Positions 10,327 to 24,270 of a DNA stretch of 64,000 bases are shown one piece after another. Every line of letters starts with the position of its first letter. The stretch's first letter is position 1. The translations under genes were made by a program, and so were the position numbers. The DNA is taken from the NCBI RefSeq assembly GCF_029504575.1, contig NZ_JAQFII010000001.1, positions 806,001 to 870,000 on the forward strand, read 5' to 3'. This stretch comes from Streptomyces sp. SPB162. GTDB taxonomy: Bacteria; Actinomycetota; Actinomycetes; Streptomycetales; Streptomycetaceae. The notes beneath the pieces were generated by a model. It saw nothing but the letters and a program-made list of their open reading frames with translations. It was not told the origin of the DNA and searched no databases.

Positions 10327-11952
10327 TCAGCCGTGTGGAGGGGGCGTGTCGCGCGGGTTCGGCGCCCCCGGTGACGTGTCGGAAGCCGCCTCTCCCACCT
10401 CGGCCGGCACGAGGGGGACGCCGCCGCCACCTTGGAGGCGTTCCAGGTCGGAGGGGCGTACTTGGATGACCAGCAGGGCGATCAGGGCGCCGACGACGGC
10501 GAAGATGGCGGCGGCGACGAACGCGGTCGAAATGCCCGACGTCAGCACCTGGTCGCCCCAGGGCGACGGGAGCTGCCCGGTCCTGCGGAACTCCAGCCGC
10601 TGGGCCGGGGACGCCTGCGACAGGAACCGGGGCACCTGGTCGGTGGCCTCGTTACGGCTGGCCGTGCCGAAGACGGTGACCAGGACGGAAAGGCCGAGCG
10701 ACCCGCCCACCTGCTGGGTGGCGTTGAGGATCCCGGAGGCCGCGCCCGTCTCCTTCGGCTCGACGCCCGATACCGCCATCAGCGTCAGGGACACGAACTG
10801 CAGACCCATGCCGGTGCCGAAGACCAGGATCGGGCCGAGGATGCTGCCCAGGTACGAGCTGTCGACATCGGTCATCGTCAGCCAGCCGAGTCCCACCGCG
10901 GCCAGGACCGCCCCCACCACCATGAAGGGCTTGGGTCCCCACTTGGGAAGCAGTTGCGAGGTGAATCCCGCGGCGATCGCGATGATCACGCTCACCGGCA
11001 GGAAGGCGAGGCCGGCCCGCAGCGGACTGAATTCCAGGACGTTCTGCACGAAGAGCGTCAGGAAGAAGAACATCCCGAAGATCGCGGCGGACAGGCTCAG
11101 CATCATCCCGTACACGCCGGCGCGATTGCGGTCCCGGAACATCCACAGCGGGGTGATGGGCTGCTTCGACCGGCGCTCGACGGTGAGGAACACGAAGAGG
11201 AGCACCACGGCCGCCACGAAGGACGCGATGGTCAGGTTGTCGCTCCAGCCGTCCTTGGAGGCGCGGATGAAGCCGTAGACGAGCAACACCATGCCCACGG
11301 TGGACGTGAGCGCGCCGAGGATGTCGAAGTTGCCCGGGTGGCGCTCGGACTCCCGGATGTAACGGGGTGTCGCGAGCACGATCAGCAGGCCGATGGGCAC
11401 GTTGACGAAGAAGACCCAGCGCCAGTCGAGCCACTCCACGAGCAGTCCGCCCGCGAGCAACCCGATCGCACTGCCGCCCGCCGAGACGGCGGCGAACACA
11501 CCGAACGCCCTGTTCCGCTCGGGTCCTTCGCGGAAGGTGGTGGTGATGAGCGCGAGGGCGGTGGGAGAGGCGATGGCGCCGCCCACGCCCTGCAACGAGC
11601 GTGCCGCGAGCAACTGCCAGGATTCCTGCGAGAGTCCGCCGAGCAGCGAGGCGAGCACGAAGAGCAGCACACCGAAGATGAAGACCCGGCGACGGCCGAG
11701 GATGTCGCCCAGTCGCCCGCCGAGCAGCAGCAGTCCGCCGAAGGTCAGCGTGTAGGCGTTGATGACCCAGGACAGGTTCTCGGTCGAGAAACCGAGGGAG
11801 GTCTGGATGTGCGGAAGGGCGATGTTCACGATGGTGATGTCGAGGACCACCATCAGCTGGCACGAGCAGATGACGAGGAGTGCGATACCGCTGCCGTGGC
11901 CCCGCTCCGGGGATGCGGCAGACTCCGGGGATGTCGTCTGAGAGTCCGTCAT
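10327..11952 (-). CDS. DHA2-family MFS drug exporter
   Basis: A 541-residue protein with about 14 hydrophobic segments. It has the MFS motif A GGRLGDILGRRRV in the loop after segment 2 and the motif C region (AIGLLAGGLLVEWLDWRWVFFVNVPIG) typical of EmrB/QacA-type proton-coupled exporters. The first segment (MVVLDITIVNIALPHIQ) is the usual family signature. The likely role is efflux of toxic or self-made hydrophobic compounds. No adjacent TetR gene is present, unlike many exporters of this type. It lies 61 bases upstream of the SpoIIE phosphatase on the same strand, with no reason to link the two functions. Confidence 0.92.
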   Translation of the reverse strand: MTDSQTTSPESAASPERGHGSGIALLVICSCQLMVVLDITIVNIALPHIQTSLGFSTENLSWVINAYTLTFGGLLLLGGRLGDILGRRRVFIFGVLLFVLASLLGGLSQESWQLLAARSLQGVGGAIASPTALALITTTFREGPERNRAFGVFAAVSAGGSAIGLLAGGLLVEWLDWRWVFFVNVPIGLLIVLATPRYIRESERHPGNFDILGALTSTVGMVLLVYGFIRASKDGWSDNLTIASFVAAVVLLFVFLTVERRSKQPITPLWMFRDRNRAGVYGMMLSLSAAIFGMFFFLTLFVQNVLEFSPLRAGLAFLPVSVIIAIAAGFTSQLLPKWGPKPFMVVGAVLAAVGLGWLTMTDVDSSYLGSILGPILVFGTGMGLQFVSLTLMAVSGVEPKETGAASGILNATQQVGGSLGLSVLVTVFGTASRNEATDQVPRFLSQASPAQRLEFRRTGQLPSPWGDQVLTSGISTAFVAAAIFAVVGALIALLVIQVRPSDLERLQGGGGVPLVPAEVGEAASDTSPGAPNPRDTPPPHG

Positions 11953-12075
11953 AGGAGTGCCTGCGGGGTTGCCCGCGCCTCACGTCAGAAGTGAGCGAAT
12001 TCGGTCACTCCTTCGAGGCTAAGCCTGCCCGCACGGCCCCGCCAATCGATCACCGGGGCCGCGACGGAGCGCGTG

Positions 12076-13449
12076 TCAGGTCAGCGCGAGCAGCTCGTCG
12101 AAGCCTGCCCGGATACCGTCCGCGAGCACCTGGATGTCGGGTACCCCGTCGAAGTCGGCGTTGACCCCGAAGGTGATCTGGCCGAGGTAGGAGAAGATCC
12201 CGACGCTGATCCGCATGGTGCTGGCGATCGGCACGTAGGGGTAGATCTCGGCCAGCCGCCGGCCCAGCATGTACAGCGGCACGCGCGGGCCCGGGACGTT
12301 GGTGGTGACCGTCTGCAGGAACTGCTGCGGGAAGCGCATGGCGGTGCGCGAGCCCAGCGCGAGCAGGGTGGGGGCCGCGAAGTTCGCCATGCCGGTGATC
12401 GCGTCGGCGCCCGCCGCCTGGCGGCTGTGCTTGAGGTCGTCCATCTGCTCGCGCACCGCGGCGAGCCGCGCCCGCGGATCGGGCTCGCTGACCGGCAGGT
12501 TCAGCAGCACGGCGCTCACCCGGTTGTCCAGCTTGTTGCGCTGGTCCCGCGAGCGGACGGAGACCGGCACCATCGTGCGGACCACCATGCCCTCGGCCAG
12601 CTCACCGCGGCTCTCCAGCAGATCGCGGAATCCGCGGGTGATCGCGGCGAGGATGACGTCGTTGACCGTCCCGCCGGTCACCTTGCGTATCCGCTTGGTC
12701 TCCGTCAGGTCGGCCTTCGCCCACACCCAGCGGCGGTGCGGGCCCAGGGCGCCGTTGAGGGAGCCGGCCGCGCGGGTGGTCAGCCGGCGGGCGGTGCTCG
12801 GCAGGCTGCCGGCCAGGGCACGGCCGAAGCCGAGCAGTTCGGACCCGCTGCGCAGCCGCCGGGCCAGGGCGGGTACGGCGGCCAGGTGCCCCAGCGGGGT
12901 CAGTACCGCGTCGCGCACTCCGTCGGCGACGAGGTCGAGCGTGGACGGACTCGGCTCCGGCGTCCAGGGCCGGGGTTCGGACAGCTCGCTGTCCTTGCGC
13001 CAGTCCAGCACCAGCTGCATCATGTCGGTGCCGGCTATGCCGTCGATCATGCAGTGGTGCACCTTGGAGATGAGCGCCCAGCGGTCGCCCTCCAACCCTT
13101 CCACCAGCCACATCTCCCACAGCGGCTTCGTGAGGTCCAGGCGCTGGGCGAAGAGCCGGCCGGCGAGGTTGCGCAGTTGGTCGTCGCCGCCCGGTGCGGG
13201 CACCGCGGTGTGGCGCAGGTGGTAGAGGATCTGGAAGTGCTCGTCGTCGACCCAGACGGGCCGGCCCAGGTGCAGCGGCAGGCTCTTGACCCGCTGCCGG
13301 TAGCGGGGCACGTCGGGGAGCTTGGACACCAGCAGTCTGATGACATCGCCGTACGACGGCACGGGCCCCTCGAAGACCAGGACCGATCCCACGTGCATCG
13401 GCACGTTCTCGTCCTCGATGAAGTAGAAACCCGCATCCAAGGCGCTCAT
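12076..13449 (-). CDS. Wax ester synthase / diacylglycerol acyltransferase (WS/DGAT)
   Basis: About 457 residues from ATG at 13449 (MSALDAGFYFIEDE), the usual family start; an in-frame GTG three codons earlier (VDRMSALD) is an alternative. The acyltransferase active site HHCMIDG is at residues 131-137. The C-terminal WES domain with NVPGPR is present. These bifunctional enzymes transfer an acyl group from acyl-CoA to diacylglycerol or a long-chain alcohol, making storage triacylglycerol or wax esters at the membrane face. Streptomyces stores triacylglycerols, so this fits. Single gene, divergent from the M4 protease gene with 230 bases between. Confidence 0.93.
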   Translation of the reverse strand: MSALDAGFYFIEDENVPMHVGSVLVFEGPVPSYGDVIRLLVSKLPDVPRYRQRVKSLPLHLGRPVWVDDEHFQILYHLRHTAVPAPGGDDQLRNLAGRLFAQRLDLTKPLWEMWLVEGLEGDRWALISKVHHCMIDGIAGTDMMQLVLDWRKDSELSEPRPWTPEPSPSTLDLVADGVRDAVLTPLGHLAAVPALARRLRSGSELLGFGRALAGSLPSTARRLTTRAAGSLNGALGPHRRWVWAKADLTETKRIRKVTGGTVNDVILAAITRGFRDLLESRGELAEGMVVRTMVPVSVRSRDQRNKLDNRVSAVLLNLPVSEPDPRARLAAVREQMDDLKHSRQAAGADAITGMANFAAPTLLALGSRTAMRFPQQFLQTVTTNVPGPRVPLYMLGRRLAEIYPYVPIASTMRISVGIFSYLGQITFGVNADFDGVPDIQVLADGIRAGFDELLALT

Positions 13450-13679
13450 CCGGTCCACGGTCGCAACCGTAGAGGGGACCCCCGGCCCCGTCCAGGGTGC
13501 CTGGGGCCGGTTCTTGGCCGGGAGTCGCCCGTATCCGGCCTCCTGACCGGCGAAGGCGCGCCAATCTTTGACGGGCCCCTGCCAAGGATCGGTTCCACGC
13601 CGCCATGCTTCGTCCCGGCGCCCACCCCGGCGCCCCACGAGGCGGGCGCCACCGCGCCGGCGACAGGGAAGGCAGTCAA

Positions 13680-14756
13680 ATGCGACGCAGACTCACCGTG
13701 GGGGCCGCTCTCGCGGCCGCGGCACTGCTGGCGACGATGCCGGGCACGGGCGCCGGGGCGGCGGCCGCCGACTCCCCCGCCCTCGGCACGGGGTACGGAG
13801 TGCACGACGGCCAGGTCCCGCTGACCACCACGAAGACGGCGGCGGCCTACCTGCTGCAGGACCCGACCCGCGGCAACACCGCCACCGTCAACGGCAGGAC
13901 CAACGCCGTCCTCACGGACGCGGACAACATCTGGGGCAACAGCCTGCCCTCCAACATCCAGTCCGCGGGCGTCGACGCCCAGTTCGCCGCCGTCTCCACG
14001 TGGGACTACTTCAAGTACGCCTTCAACCGCCTCGGCGTCAGGAACGACGGCAAGGGCATCCGCAGCGTCGTCCACTACGGCAACCACTACGCCAACGTCT
14101 TCTGGAGCGACGCCTGCGGCTGCATCAACTACGGCGACGGATCCGACAACGCCCATCCGCTGACCGCCCTCGACATCGGGGCGCACGAGATCGCCCACGG
14201 CGTCACCTCCGCCACCGCCGGGCTCGGCTACAGCGGCGAGGCGGGCGCGCTCAACGAGGGCACCTCCGACATCTTCGCCACCATGGTGGAGTTCTCCGCC
14301 GACATCCCGGCCGACGTGCCCGACTACCTCATCGGTGAGAAGGCGGACCTCAACGGGAACGGCACCCCGCTGCGCTACATGGACCGGCCCTCCCGGGACG
14401 GCGCCTCCCCCGACTACTGGTCGACGTCGGTCCCGAACCTCGACCCGCACCTGGGGTCGGGGATCGCCAACCACTTCTTCTTCCTGCTCGCCGAGGGCAG
14501 CGGCCCCCGGGTCGTCAACGGGAACTCCTACAACAGCCCGACCGCCGACGGCTCGGTGCTGACCGGCATCGGGCGCGGCACCGCGGCGGCGATCTGGTAC
14601 CGGGCGCTGACCGTGTACCTGACGGCCGGCGCCAACTACCACACGGCGCGGACCGCGACCCTGAACGCGGCGCGCGACCTGTACGGGGCGGGCAGCAGCC
14701 AGTACACGGCGGTCGCCGCCGCGTGGACCGGCGTCAACGTGACCGGCCGCGCGTGA
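13680..14756 (+). CDS. Secreted M4-family (thermolysin-like) metalloprotease
   Basis: 358 residues from ATG at 13680, chosen because AGGGAAGG precedes it and a clear signal peptide (MRRRLTVGAALAAAALL..., cut near residue 30) follows. The zinc site is HEIAH at 169-173 with the third ligand E193 in NEGTSD. The catalytic M4 domain fills the rest, ending WTGVNVTGRA. It would act as an extracellular neutral protease. The mature domain begins almost directly after the signal; the usual FTP/PepSY propeptide of about 200 residues, which acts as folding chaperone and inhibitor, is absent. Confidence 0.92.
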   Translation: MRRRLTVGAALAAAALLATMPGTGAGAAAADSPALGTGYGVHDGQVPLTTTKTAAAYLLQDPTRGNTATVNGRTNAVLTDADNIWGNSLPSNIQSAGVDAQFAAVSTWDYFKYAFNRLGVRNDGKGIRSVVHYGNHYANVFWSDACGCINYGDGSDNAHPLTALDIGAHEIAHGVTSATAGLGYSGEAGALNEGTSDIFATMVEFSADIPADVPDYLIGEKADLNGNGTPLRYMDRPSRDGASPDYWSTSVPNLDPHLGSGIANHFFFLLAEGSGPRVVNGNSYNSPTADGSVLTGIGRGTAAAIWYRALTVYLTAGANYHTARTATLNAARDLYGAGSSQYTAVAAAWTGVNVTGRA

Positions 14757-14772
14757 CACCGCCTCCGCGCGG

Positions 14773-17658
14773 TCAGGACCGGCTGACGGTCCACACGAAG
14801 CCGGCCGTGCCGATCGCGCCGGTGGGGCCGGTCGCCCTGACGGAGACCGTGCTGGTACCCGGGGCCGTCGCCGTACCGGAGATCACCCCGGCCGGGCTGA
14901 TCGACAGCCCCGCGGGCAGCCCGGTCGCGGTGAAGACCGGGCCGGGCGCGGCCGTTCCGGTGACCCGGGCCGCGATCGCCAGCCGGACCGGGACCCCGGT
15001 CCTGCTGCTCATGCCGTGCGGATTGGCCACGGTGACGCTGCCCGCGGCATTGGCGGTGGCGGTCACCGTCCTGGCCGAGAGCGGCGCGGCGACCGTCAGG
15101 GTCCCGGTCAGCGGCAGGTCGCGGGACGAGTCGCCGACCAGGATCCGGTAGTCGCCCGGGGTGGTCGTCCAGCCGTCCGCGGTGTCCGACCAGTGCGCCA
15201 GGTCGTGCGCGGTGACGGTGAACCGCACCTGCCGGCTCTCCCCCGGCTGCAGCTCGACCCGCTGGAACCCCTTGAGCTGCCGGACCGGTTCGCCCGTCAC
15301 GGCGGGAGCGCCGACGTAGAGCTGGGCGATCTCCGCACCGGCGCGGGCGCCCGTGTTGGTGACGGTCGCGGAGACGGTGGTGTCGCCGCTCGCGTCCGGC
15401 GTGCCGACCTGCAGGCCGGAGAAGGAGAACGTCGTGTATGACAGTCCGAACCCGAACGGGAACAACGGGGTGGCGCCGCCGGCGTCGTACCACCGGTAGC
15501 CGACCTTCAGTCCCTCCGAGTACTGCACGGTGCCGTCGGTGCCCGGCCACTGGGCGGCGGTGTGCGCGGGCACGTCGGCCAGGCTCGCCGGGAACGTCAC
15601 GGGCAGCTTCCCGGACGGGCTGGTGTCGCCGAACAGCAGCCGGGCGACGGCGTTGCCGACCTCCTGCCCGGCGTACCACTCCTCCAGCACGGCCTGCACG
15701 TGGTTCAGCCACGGCATGGTGACCGCGGAGCCGGTGTTGAGGACGACCACGGTCCTGGGGTTGGCGGCGGCGACCTGCGTCACCAGGTCGTTCTGCGCGG
15801 CTGTCAGATCGATGCCCTTCAGGTCGGCGCCCTCCCCCTCCATGTACCCGACGCAGACGACCGCCACGTCCGAGGCGCGGGCCAGCGCGACCGCGGCCGC
15901 GATGTCCTGCCCGTCGGCGTACTGGACGGTGGTGCCGGTGCCCGCGACCCGGTTCTGGATGCCGGCCAGCGGTGAGACGGTGCCGGAGCTGGTGACGACG
16001 GCGCTGCCGCCGCCGACGCTGCGCACGCCCGCGCCGGCGTCGGGGCCGAGCAGCGCGATCGAGTGCGTCGACGCCGTCGACAGCGGCAGCACCCCGGTGT
16101 TCTTCAGCAGGACGCTGCCCTGCTCGGCGACCTGACGGGCGGTCGCCTGATGAGCGGCGGAGGTCACCACGGCCGTGGTCGACCCGGTGCGCTCCTTGTC
16201 GAAGAGCCCGAAGGCGAACATCTGGGTGAGCACCCGGCTCACCATGGTGTCGAGCGTGGCCTGGGTGACCTTGCCGTCGGCGACCGCCTGGGCCAGCAGG
16301 TTGGAGTAGAAGGACCCGCCCGGCATCTCCATCGTCATGCCGCTGTTCGCGGACTCCACGGTGGAGTGCGTCCCGCCCCAGTCGCTGGTGACGAAGCCGC
16401 CGAAGTCCGCCTGCTGGTAGAGGGCGGTGTTCAGCAGGTACGGGTGCTGGCAGTCGTAGGCGCCGTTGACGGTGCTGTAGCCGCACATCACGGAGGCGGC
16501 CGCGCCCCTGCCGACCGCGCTCTGGAACCCGGGCAGGTAGATCTCCTGCAGGGTGCGGGTGTCGACGACCGCGTTGTCCTTCGGCCCGTTGCGGTTGGTC
16601 TCCTGGTTGTAGACCGCCACGTGTTTGGCCTGCGCCATGACGCCCTGGCTCTGGATGCCGCGGATGTCGGCGACGGCCATCTCCCCCGACAGGTACGGGT
16701 CCTCGCTGTAGGTCTCGAAGGCCCGGCCCCAGCGCGGGTCGCGCACGATGTTGAGCGTCGGGCCGAGGGCCACGTCGGCTCCCTTGCCCGCGAACTCCTG
16801 CCCGGCGACGGCGCCGTACTGCTGCTGCAGCGCGGTGTCCCAGGTGGCCGCGGACGCCACGGCCGCGGGCAGCCGGGTCACGCCGGTCAGGCCGCCGCCC
16901 ACCCCGCCGGGGCCGTCGTGGAGGCCCACCGAGGGGATGCACAGGGACGCGATCGGGGACAGGTTTCCCACGTACGGCGTCCTGTTGCCGGTGCCGTGGA
17001 CCATCTGGATCTTCTGGGCCTGCGTCATCTGCGCCATGAGCTGCGTGACGCGGTCGGCCACGGGGGCGCTGGAGCCCGCCCATGGGCAGGTGCCGTCGCC
17101 GCCGCCGGGCACGCCGCCGGTGCCGCCGGGGGTCAGGACGCTGAACTCCCAGAGCGAGTAGCCCCACTGGGTGGCTCGCTGGAGGCCGGTCATCCGCACA
17201 TAGCGGCCGGTGCCGCTCAGCGTGACCGTCTCGATGCCGCCCTGGCCCGCGGTGGTGTCGTAGAGCGTGGTCCAGTCGGTGCCGTCGTCGGAGACCTGGA
17301 TCCGGTAGGCCTTCGCGTACGCGTCCTCCCAGGCCAGCTGGGCTCCGCAGATCTCCGTGGCGGCGCCGAGGTCGACCTGGAGCCATTGCGGGTCGGCCGC
17401 GGCGCTGGACCAGCGGGTGCCGGCGTTGCCGTCGAACGCCGCGGCGGCCGGGGTGTCGGCCCGCTCGGTCGACGAGGCGGTGGCGGGCCGGTTCAGCGCC
17501 GCCGTGGTGATCCCGCAGGGGACGGGCGCCGAGCCCGGCGCGGCCTGCGCCGCCGAGCCGGCCACCGCGGGCGTCAGACTCGTCGCCAGCGCCGCGACGA
17601 GCAGGACGGCGAGGTGCCGCGGGCGTCCGCGACGGGGGAGGTGGGGAGTGCCGGGCAC
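14773..17658 (-). CDS. Secreted GH3 beta-glucosidase with CBM32 domain
   Basis: 961 residues from GTG (17656-17658), supported by AGGAGA five bases upstream. Signal peptide about 1-40; CBM32 about 52-172 (LNRPATASST, GTRWSSA); GH3 N-domain about 200-440 with the nucleophile D426 in VTSDWGGT; GH3 C-domain about 480-700; fibronectin-III-like domain about 745-830; and a C-terminal Ig-like domain (PGPVFTATGLPAGLSISPAG) about 895-955. GH3 enzymes cut terminal glucose, xylose or related sugars from oligosaccharides. The CBM is of the same kind as the two in the GH64 protein, which suggests a shared beta-glucan or plant/fungal wall target. Convergent with the M4 gene (16-base gap). Confidence 0.93.
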   Translation of the reverse strand: MPGTPHLPRRGRPRHLAVLLVAALATSLTPAVAGSAAQAAPGSAPVPCGITTAALNRPATASSTERADTPAAAAFDGNAGTRWSSAAADPQWLQVDLGAATEICGAQLAWEDAYAKAYRIQVSDDGTDWTTLYDTTAGQGGIETVTLSGTGRYVRMTGLQRATQWGYSLWEFSVLTPGGTGGVPGGGDGTCPWAGSSAPVADRVTQLMAQMTQAQKIQMVHGTGNRTPYVGNLSPIASLCIPSVGLHDGPGGVGGGLTGVTRLPAAVASAATWDTALQQQYGAVAGQEFAGKGADVALGPTLNIVRDPRWGRAFETYSEDPYLSGEMAVADIRGIQSQGVMAQAKHVAVYNQETNRNGPKDNAVVDTRTLQEIYLPGFQSAVGRGAAASVMCGYSTVNGAYDCQHPYLLNTALYQQADFGGFVTSDWGGTHSTVESANSGMTMEMPGGSFYSNLLAQAVADGKVTQATLDTMVSRVLTQMFAFGLFDKERTGSTTAVVTSAAHQATARQVAEQGSVLLKNTGVLPLSTASTHSIALLGPDAGAGVRSVGGGSAVVTSSGTVSPLAGIQNRVAGTGTTVQYADGQDIAAAVALARASDVAVVCVGYMEGEGADLKGIDLTAAQNDLVTQVAAANPRTVVVLNTGSAVTMPWLNHVQAVLEEWYAGQEVGNAVARLLFGDTSPSGKLPVTFPASLADVPAHTAAQWPGTDGTVQYSEGLKVGYRWYDAGGATPLFPFGFGLSYTTFSFSGLQVGTPDASGDTTVSATVTNTGARAGAEIAQLYVGAPAVTGEPVRQLKGFQRVELQPGESRQVRFTVTAHDLAHWSDTADGWTTTPGDYRILVGDSSRDLPLTGTLTVAAPLSARTVTATANAAGSVTVANPHGMSSRTGVPVRLAIAARVTGTAAPGPVFTATGLPAGLSISPAGVISGTATAPGTSTVSVRATGPTGAIGTAGFVWTVSRS

Positions 17659-17793
17659 GGGCGTCTCCTAGTCAAACCGATTCATCCCATATTGCGACGC
17701 CGATCCTATGCAGTTTGTATGACATATCCGTGTATTGCGCTCGCTATCCGGGCGTGTCTGATGGCGGGTCAGCGTGGCGCGGGACGTGCTGGG

Positions 17794-19154
17794 TTACCGG
17801 GGCCCCGGCAGCGCCGGCAGCGCGGGCTCGCGCAGCCACGCGGTGAACAGGGCGTCCAGTGGGCGCGGGGTGTACTGCTGCGCGAGGGCGGTGAACTGCT
17901 CGGTGCTGACGGTGCGGTGGCGGTACTGCGACGTCCAGGTGCGCAGCAGCGCGAAGAAGGCCGTGTCGCCCATGGTGGTGCGCAGCGCGTGCAGCGTGAG
18001 CGCGCCGCGCTTGTAGATCCGGTCGTCGAACATCCACTGGACGCCCGGGTCGCCGACCCGCAGATCCTGCGGCAGTCCGGCGAGCCGGGTCCGCGCCCGG
18101 GCGGCCAGGACGGTGGCGGGGGCGCCGCCCGCGGCCTCCGACCACAGCCATTCGGCGTAGCAGGCGAACCCCTCGTTGAGCCAGATGTGCCGCCAGTCGG
18201 CGACGGTGAGGCTGTTGCCGAACCACTGGTGGGCCAGCTCGTGGGCCACCAGGCGCTCGAAGCCGCGCCGCCCGTCGACGTGGTTGGCGCCGAACACCGA
18301 CAGGGCCTGCGCCTCGACCGGCACCTCCAGCTCCTCGTCGACCACGACCACCGCGTAGTCGTCGAAGGGGTACGGGCCGAACAGGTCCTGGAACAGCTCC
18401 ATCATCTGCGGCTGCCGGCCGAAGTCGTGGGCGAACGGGACGAGCAGTCCGGTCGGAACGGCCGCGGGCTGCGCGATCGGGCCGCCGAGGTGCTCCACCA
18501 GCTCATAGGGGCCGATCTGGACGCTGGCGAGGTAGCTGGCCATCGGTGCCCGCTGCTCGTAGACCCACGTCGTCGTGGAACCGCCGATGGTGCACGACTC
18601 CAGGGTCCCGTTGGCGAGCACCGTGCACACCGAAGGCGCCGTCACCGCGATGCGGTAGACGGCCTTGTCGGACGGGTGGTCGTTGCAGGGGAACCACGAG
18701 GGCGCGCCGATCGGCTGGCCGGCCACCAGAGCCCCGTACTCCAGCGCCTCCCAGCCCAGGTCGCCCCAGTAGCGGCTGCGGATCGGCCGCGGGGTGCCGA
18801 CGTAGCGCACCTCGACGGTGAAGGCCGTTCCCGCGGGCAGTTCACGGGCCGGGCGCACCCGCAGCTTCCCGGCACGGTGGGTGTAGCGGGCGGGCCGCTT
18901 GCCGTCCACCAGGACCCGGTCGATCCGGAACGTCCCGAAGTCGAGACTGAACTCGGAGAGCGCGTGGTCGGCGACCGCCGAGATCCGTGCCCGCCCCGAG
19001 AGCCGGTCGGCGCTCGGCCGGAAGTCCAGCTCGAGGTCGTAGCGCACCGTGTGATAGCCGCCGTTGCCGTGCTGGGGCAGATACGAATCGGTGGAGACGG
19101 ATGCCCCGGGTCTGGCGGGGGCGGCCGCGCGGCCGCCCCCCGGTGCCTTGTTCA

Positions 19155-19155
<1 letters not shown>
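17794..19155 (-). CDS. M1-family zinc metallopeptidase coupled to the Pls synthetase
   Basis: 453 residues from GTG at 19155, which overlaps the TAG stop of the synthetase by one base (TAGTG); GAGGGG lies upstream as ribosome site. Gluzincin motif HELAHQWFG with zinc ligands H305 and H309 and E328 in NEGF, catalytic E306. The usual GAMEN exopeptidase loop is replaced by VEAQALSVFG. It is shorter than canonical aminopeptidase N (about 850) and lacks a signal peptide. Translational coupling means it should be made with the synthetase. From memory, M1 peptidases neighbour pls in other actinobacteria, and epsilon-polylysine-degrading activity has been described in producers. A self-protection or chain-trimming role is therefore a reasonable inference. 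Confidence 0.92.
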
Positions 19156-23138
<3,983 letters not shown>

Positions 23139-23500
23139 GCAGCGCCCCCGTTCCCGGCCGGTGCGAGGGACGGCGGCGCACAGCGCGCGTCAATCCGATC
23201 AATGCCGGCCAGGAACGGACGCATGTCTTACCCTCCGAGGTACGTGGACTGCTTGCCGGGTGCCGCGGTCGGGATCCGGGGGACCGGACCGTCGCGGCCC
23301 GCTTCGACGGCGGCACACGCCGCCGGCAGGGACTTCCGCCGGGGCCGTGGAGCACGCGCGCTCCACGACATCCCGCGCCACGGCGTTGGGGCCGAAGGGC
23401 ACGTTACCGGTGCAAGATGAACACGGCCTGTCGGGTTTGACCCGAGTGGCAGGTGTCACAACAGCCGCGACACACCTCGGTGCAGGCGTTCACCCCCGGC
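23139..23500. other. Intergenic region upstream of pls with one hairpin
   Basis: This 362-base region must hold the pls promoter and the end of the SSI transcript, both on the minus strand. It contains the perfect hairpin GGCGGC-ACAC-GCCGCC at 23309-23324, which could end the SSI message or shape the pls leader. No convincing -35/-10 pair was identified. No gene is seen in it. Confidence 0.4.
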
Positions 23501-23935
23501 TCAGAAGGCGAAGACCGGCCCGGTACCGCCCCCCTTGGCGCAGGAGTTCGCGTAGGTGTGCCGGTACGAGACCCGCTTGCCCTGCCACACCCCGTCCGCG
23601 GTGACCACCACCGGATCCCAGATCTTGGGGCAGATCCGGTCGGGGTCGGAAGCTAACAGCGCCTCGAAGTTCCCGCCCGCCAGGGCCAGTTCCGTACACG
23701 CGGTCTGCGGGTCCGGGTGGTCGCCACCGGCAGTGGGGCTACAGCGCAGCAGCGCGGCGCGCTGGATCGTGGCGGTCGCGGGGTCCTCCCCCTTGCCGAT
23801 GGTCAGCACCATCGACGAGGGCGCGTACAGGCTCTGCGGCTGGGCGGACGCGGCCCGAGCGGTCCCACCGGCGCCCGCCGCACAGCTGAGGGCCAGGGCG
23901 GCGCCCACTCCGATCGCACCTAGGGTGTATCGCAT
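23501..23935 (-). CDS. Subtilisin inhibitor-like (SSI family) protease inhibitor
   Basis: 144 residues from ATG with GAAGGAG before it. A signal peptide (about 1-29) is followed by a mature inhibitor of about 115 residues with four cysteines, C65-C80 and C102-C132, placed for the two SSI disulfides. The core GVWQGKRVSY and the C-terminal VFAF are exact family hallmarks. The reactive site reads CPKIWDPV, so P1 is K104. Streptomyces SSI proper has Met here, so this one should prefer trypsin-like proteases. SSI proteins are secreted in bulk and often restrain the producer's own transglutaminase-activating or trypsin-like proteases. Confidence 0.94.
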   Translation of the reverse strand: MRYTLGAIGVGAALALSCAAGAGGTARAASAQPQSLYAPSSMVLTIGKGEDPATATIQRAALLRCSPTAGGDHPDPQTACTELALAGGNFEALLASDPDRICPKIWDPVVVTADGVWQGKRVSYRHTYANSCAKGGGTGPVFAF

Positions 23936-24270
23936 TCCGAACACTCCTTCTCCGTTGGTTGCGGATAACGGACAGGAGTATGGCGGCGGCGTTCGAACGG
24001 ATGCACCTCGCACGATCACTTCCGGTCGCGGTGCGTGATCGCATGATGGCTCATTGTTCGATACGGCCAGCTCAGCGACGGCCTCGCGCGCACCCGGCGA
24101 ACCGTCCAGCATGCGGACACTCGCGCGTGGCGCGCTCTTGGGCACGTCCGTGAGCTGGGATGACGTGGCGCCCTGAGCGTTCCCGGCCCACCGCTCTCGA
24201 CCGGAAACCGCCGCCGGGGGCGCCCGGAAGGCGAACGGCGACCGGCCCGCGGAGCGACGGCAGGGGTGGA
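23936..24270. other. Intergenic region, no gene seen
   Basis: This 335-base stretch holds the SSI promoter (minus strand) and the end of the VOC gene. The part near 23950-24070 is less GC-rich than its surroundings, as expected of a promoter. No long inverted repeat, RNA gene or convincing reading frame was seen. Confidence 0.4.
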
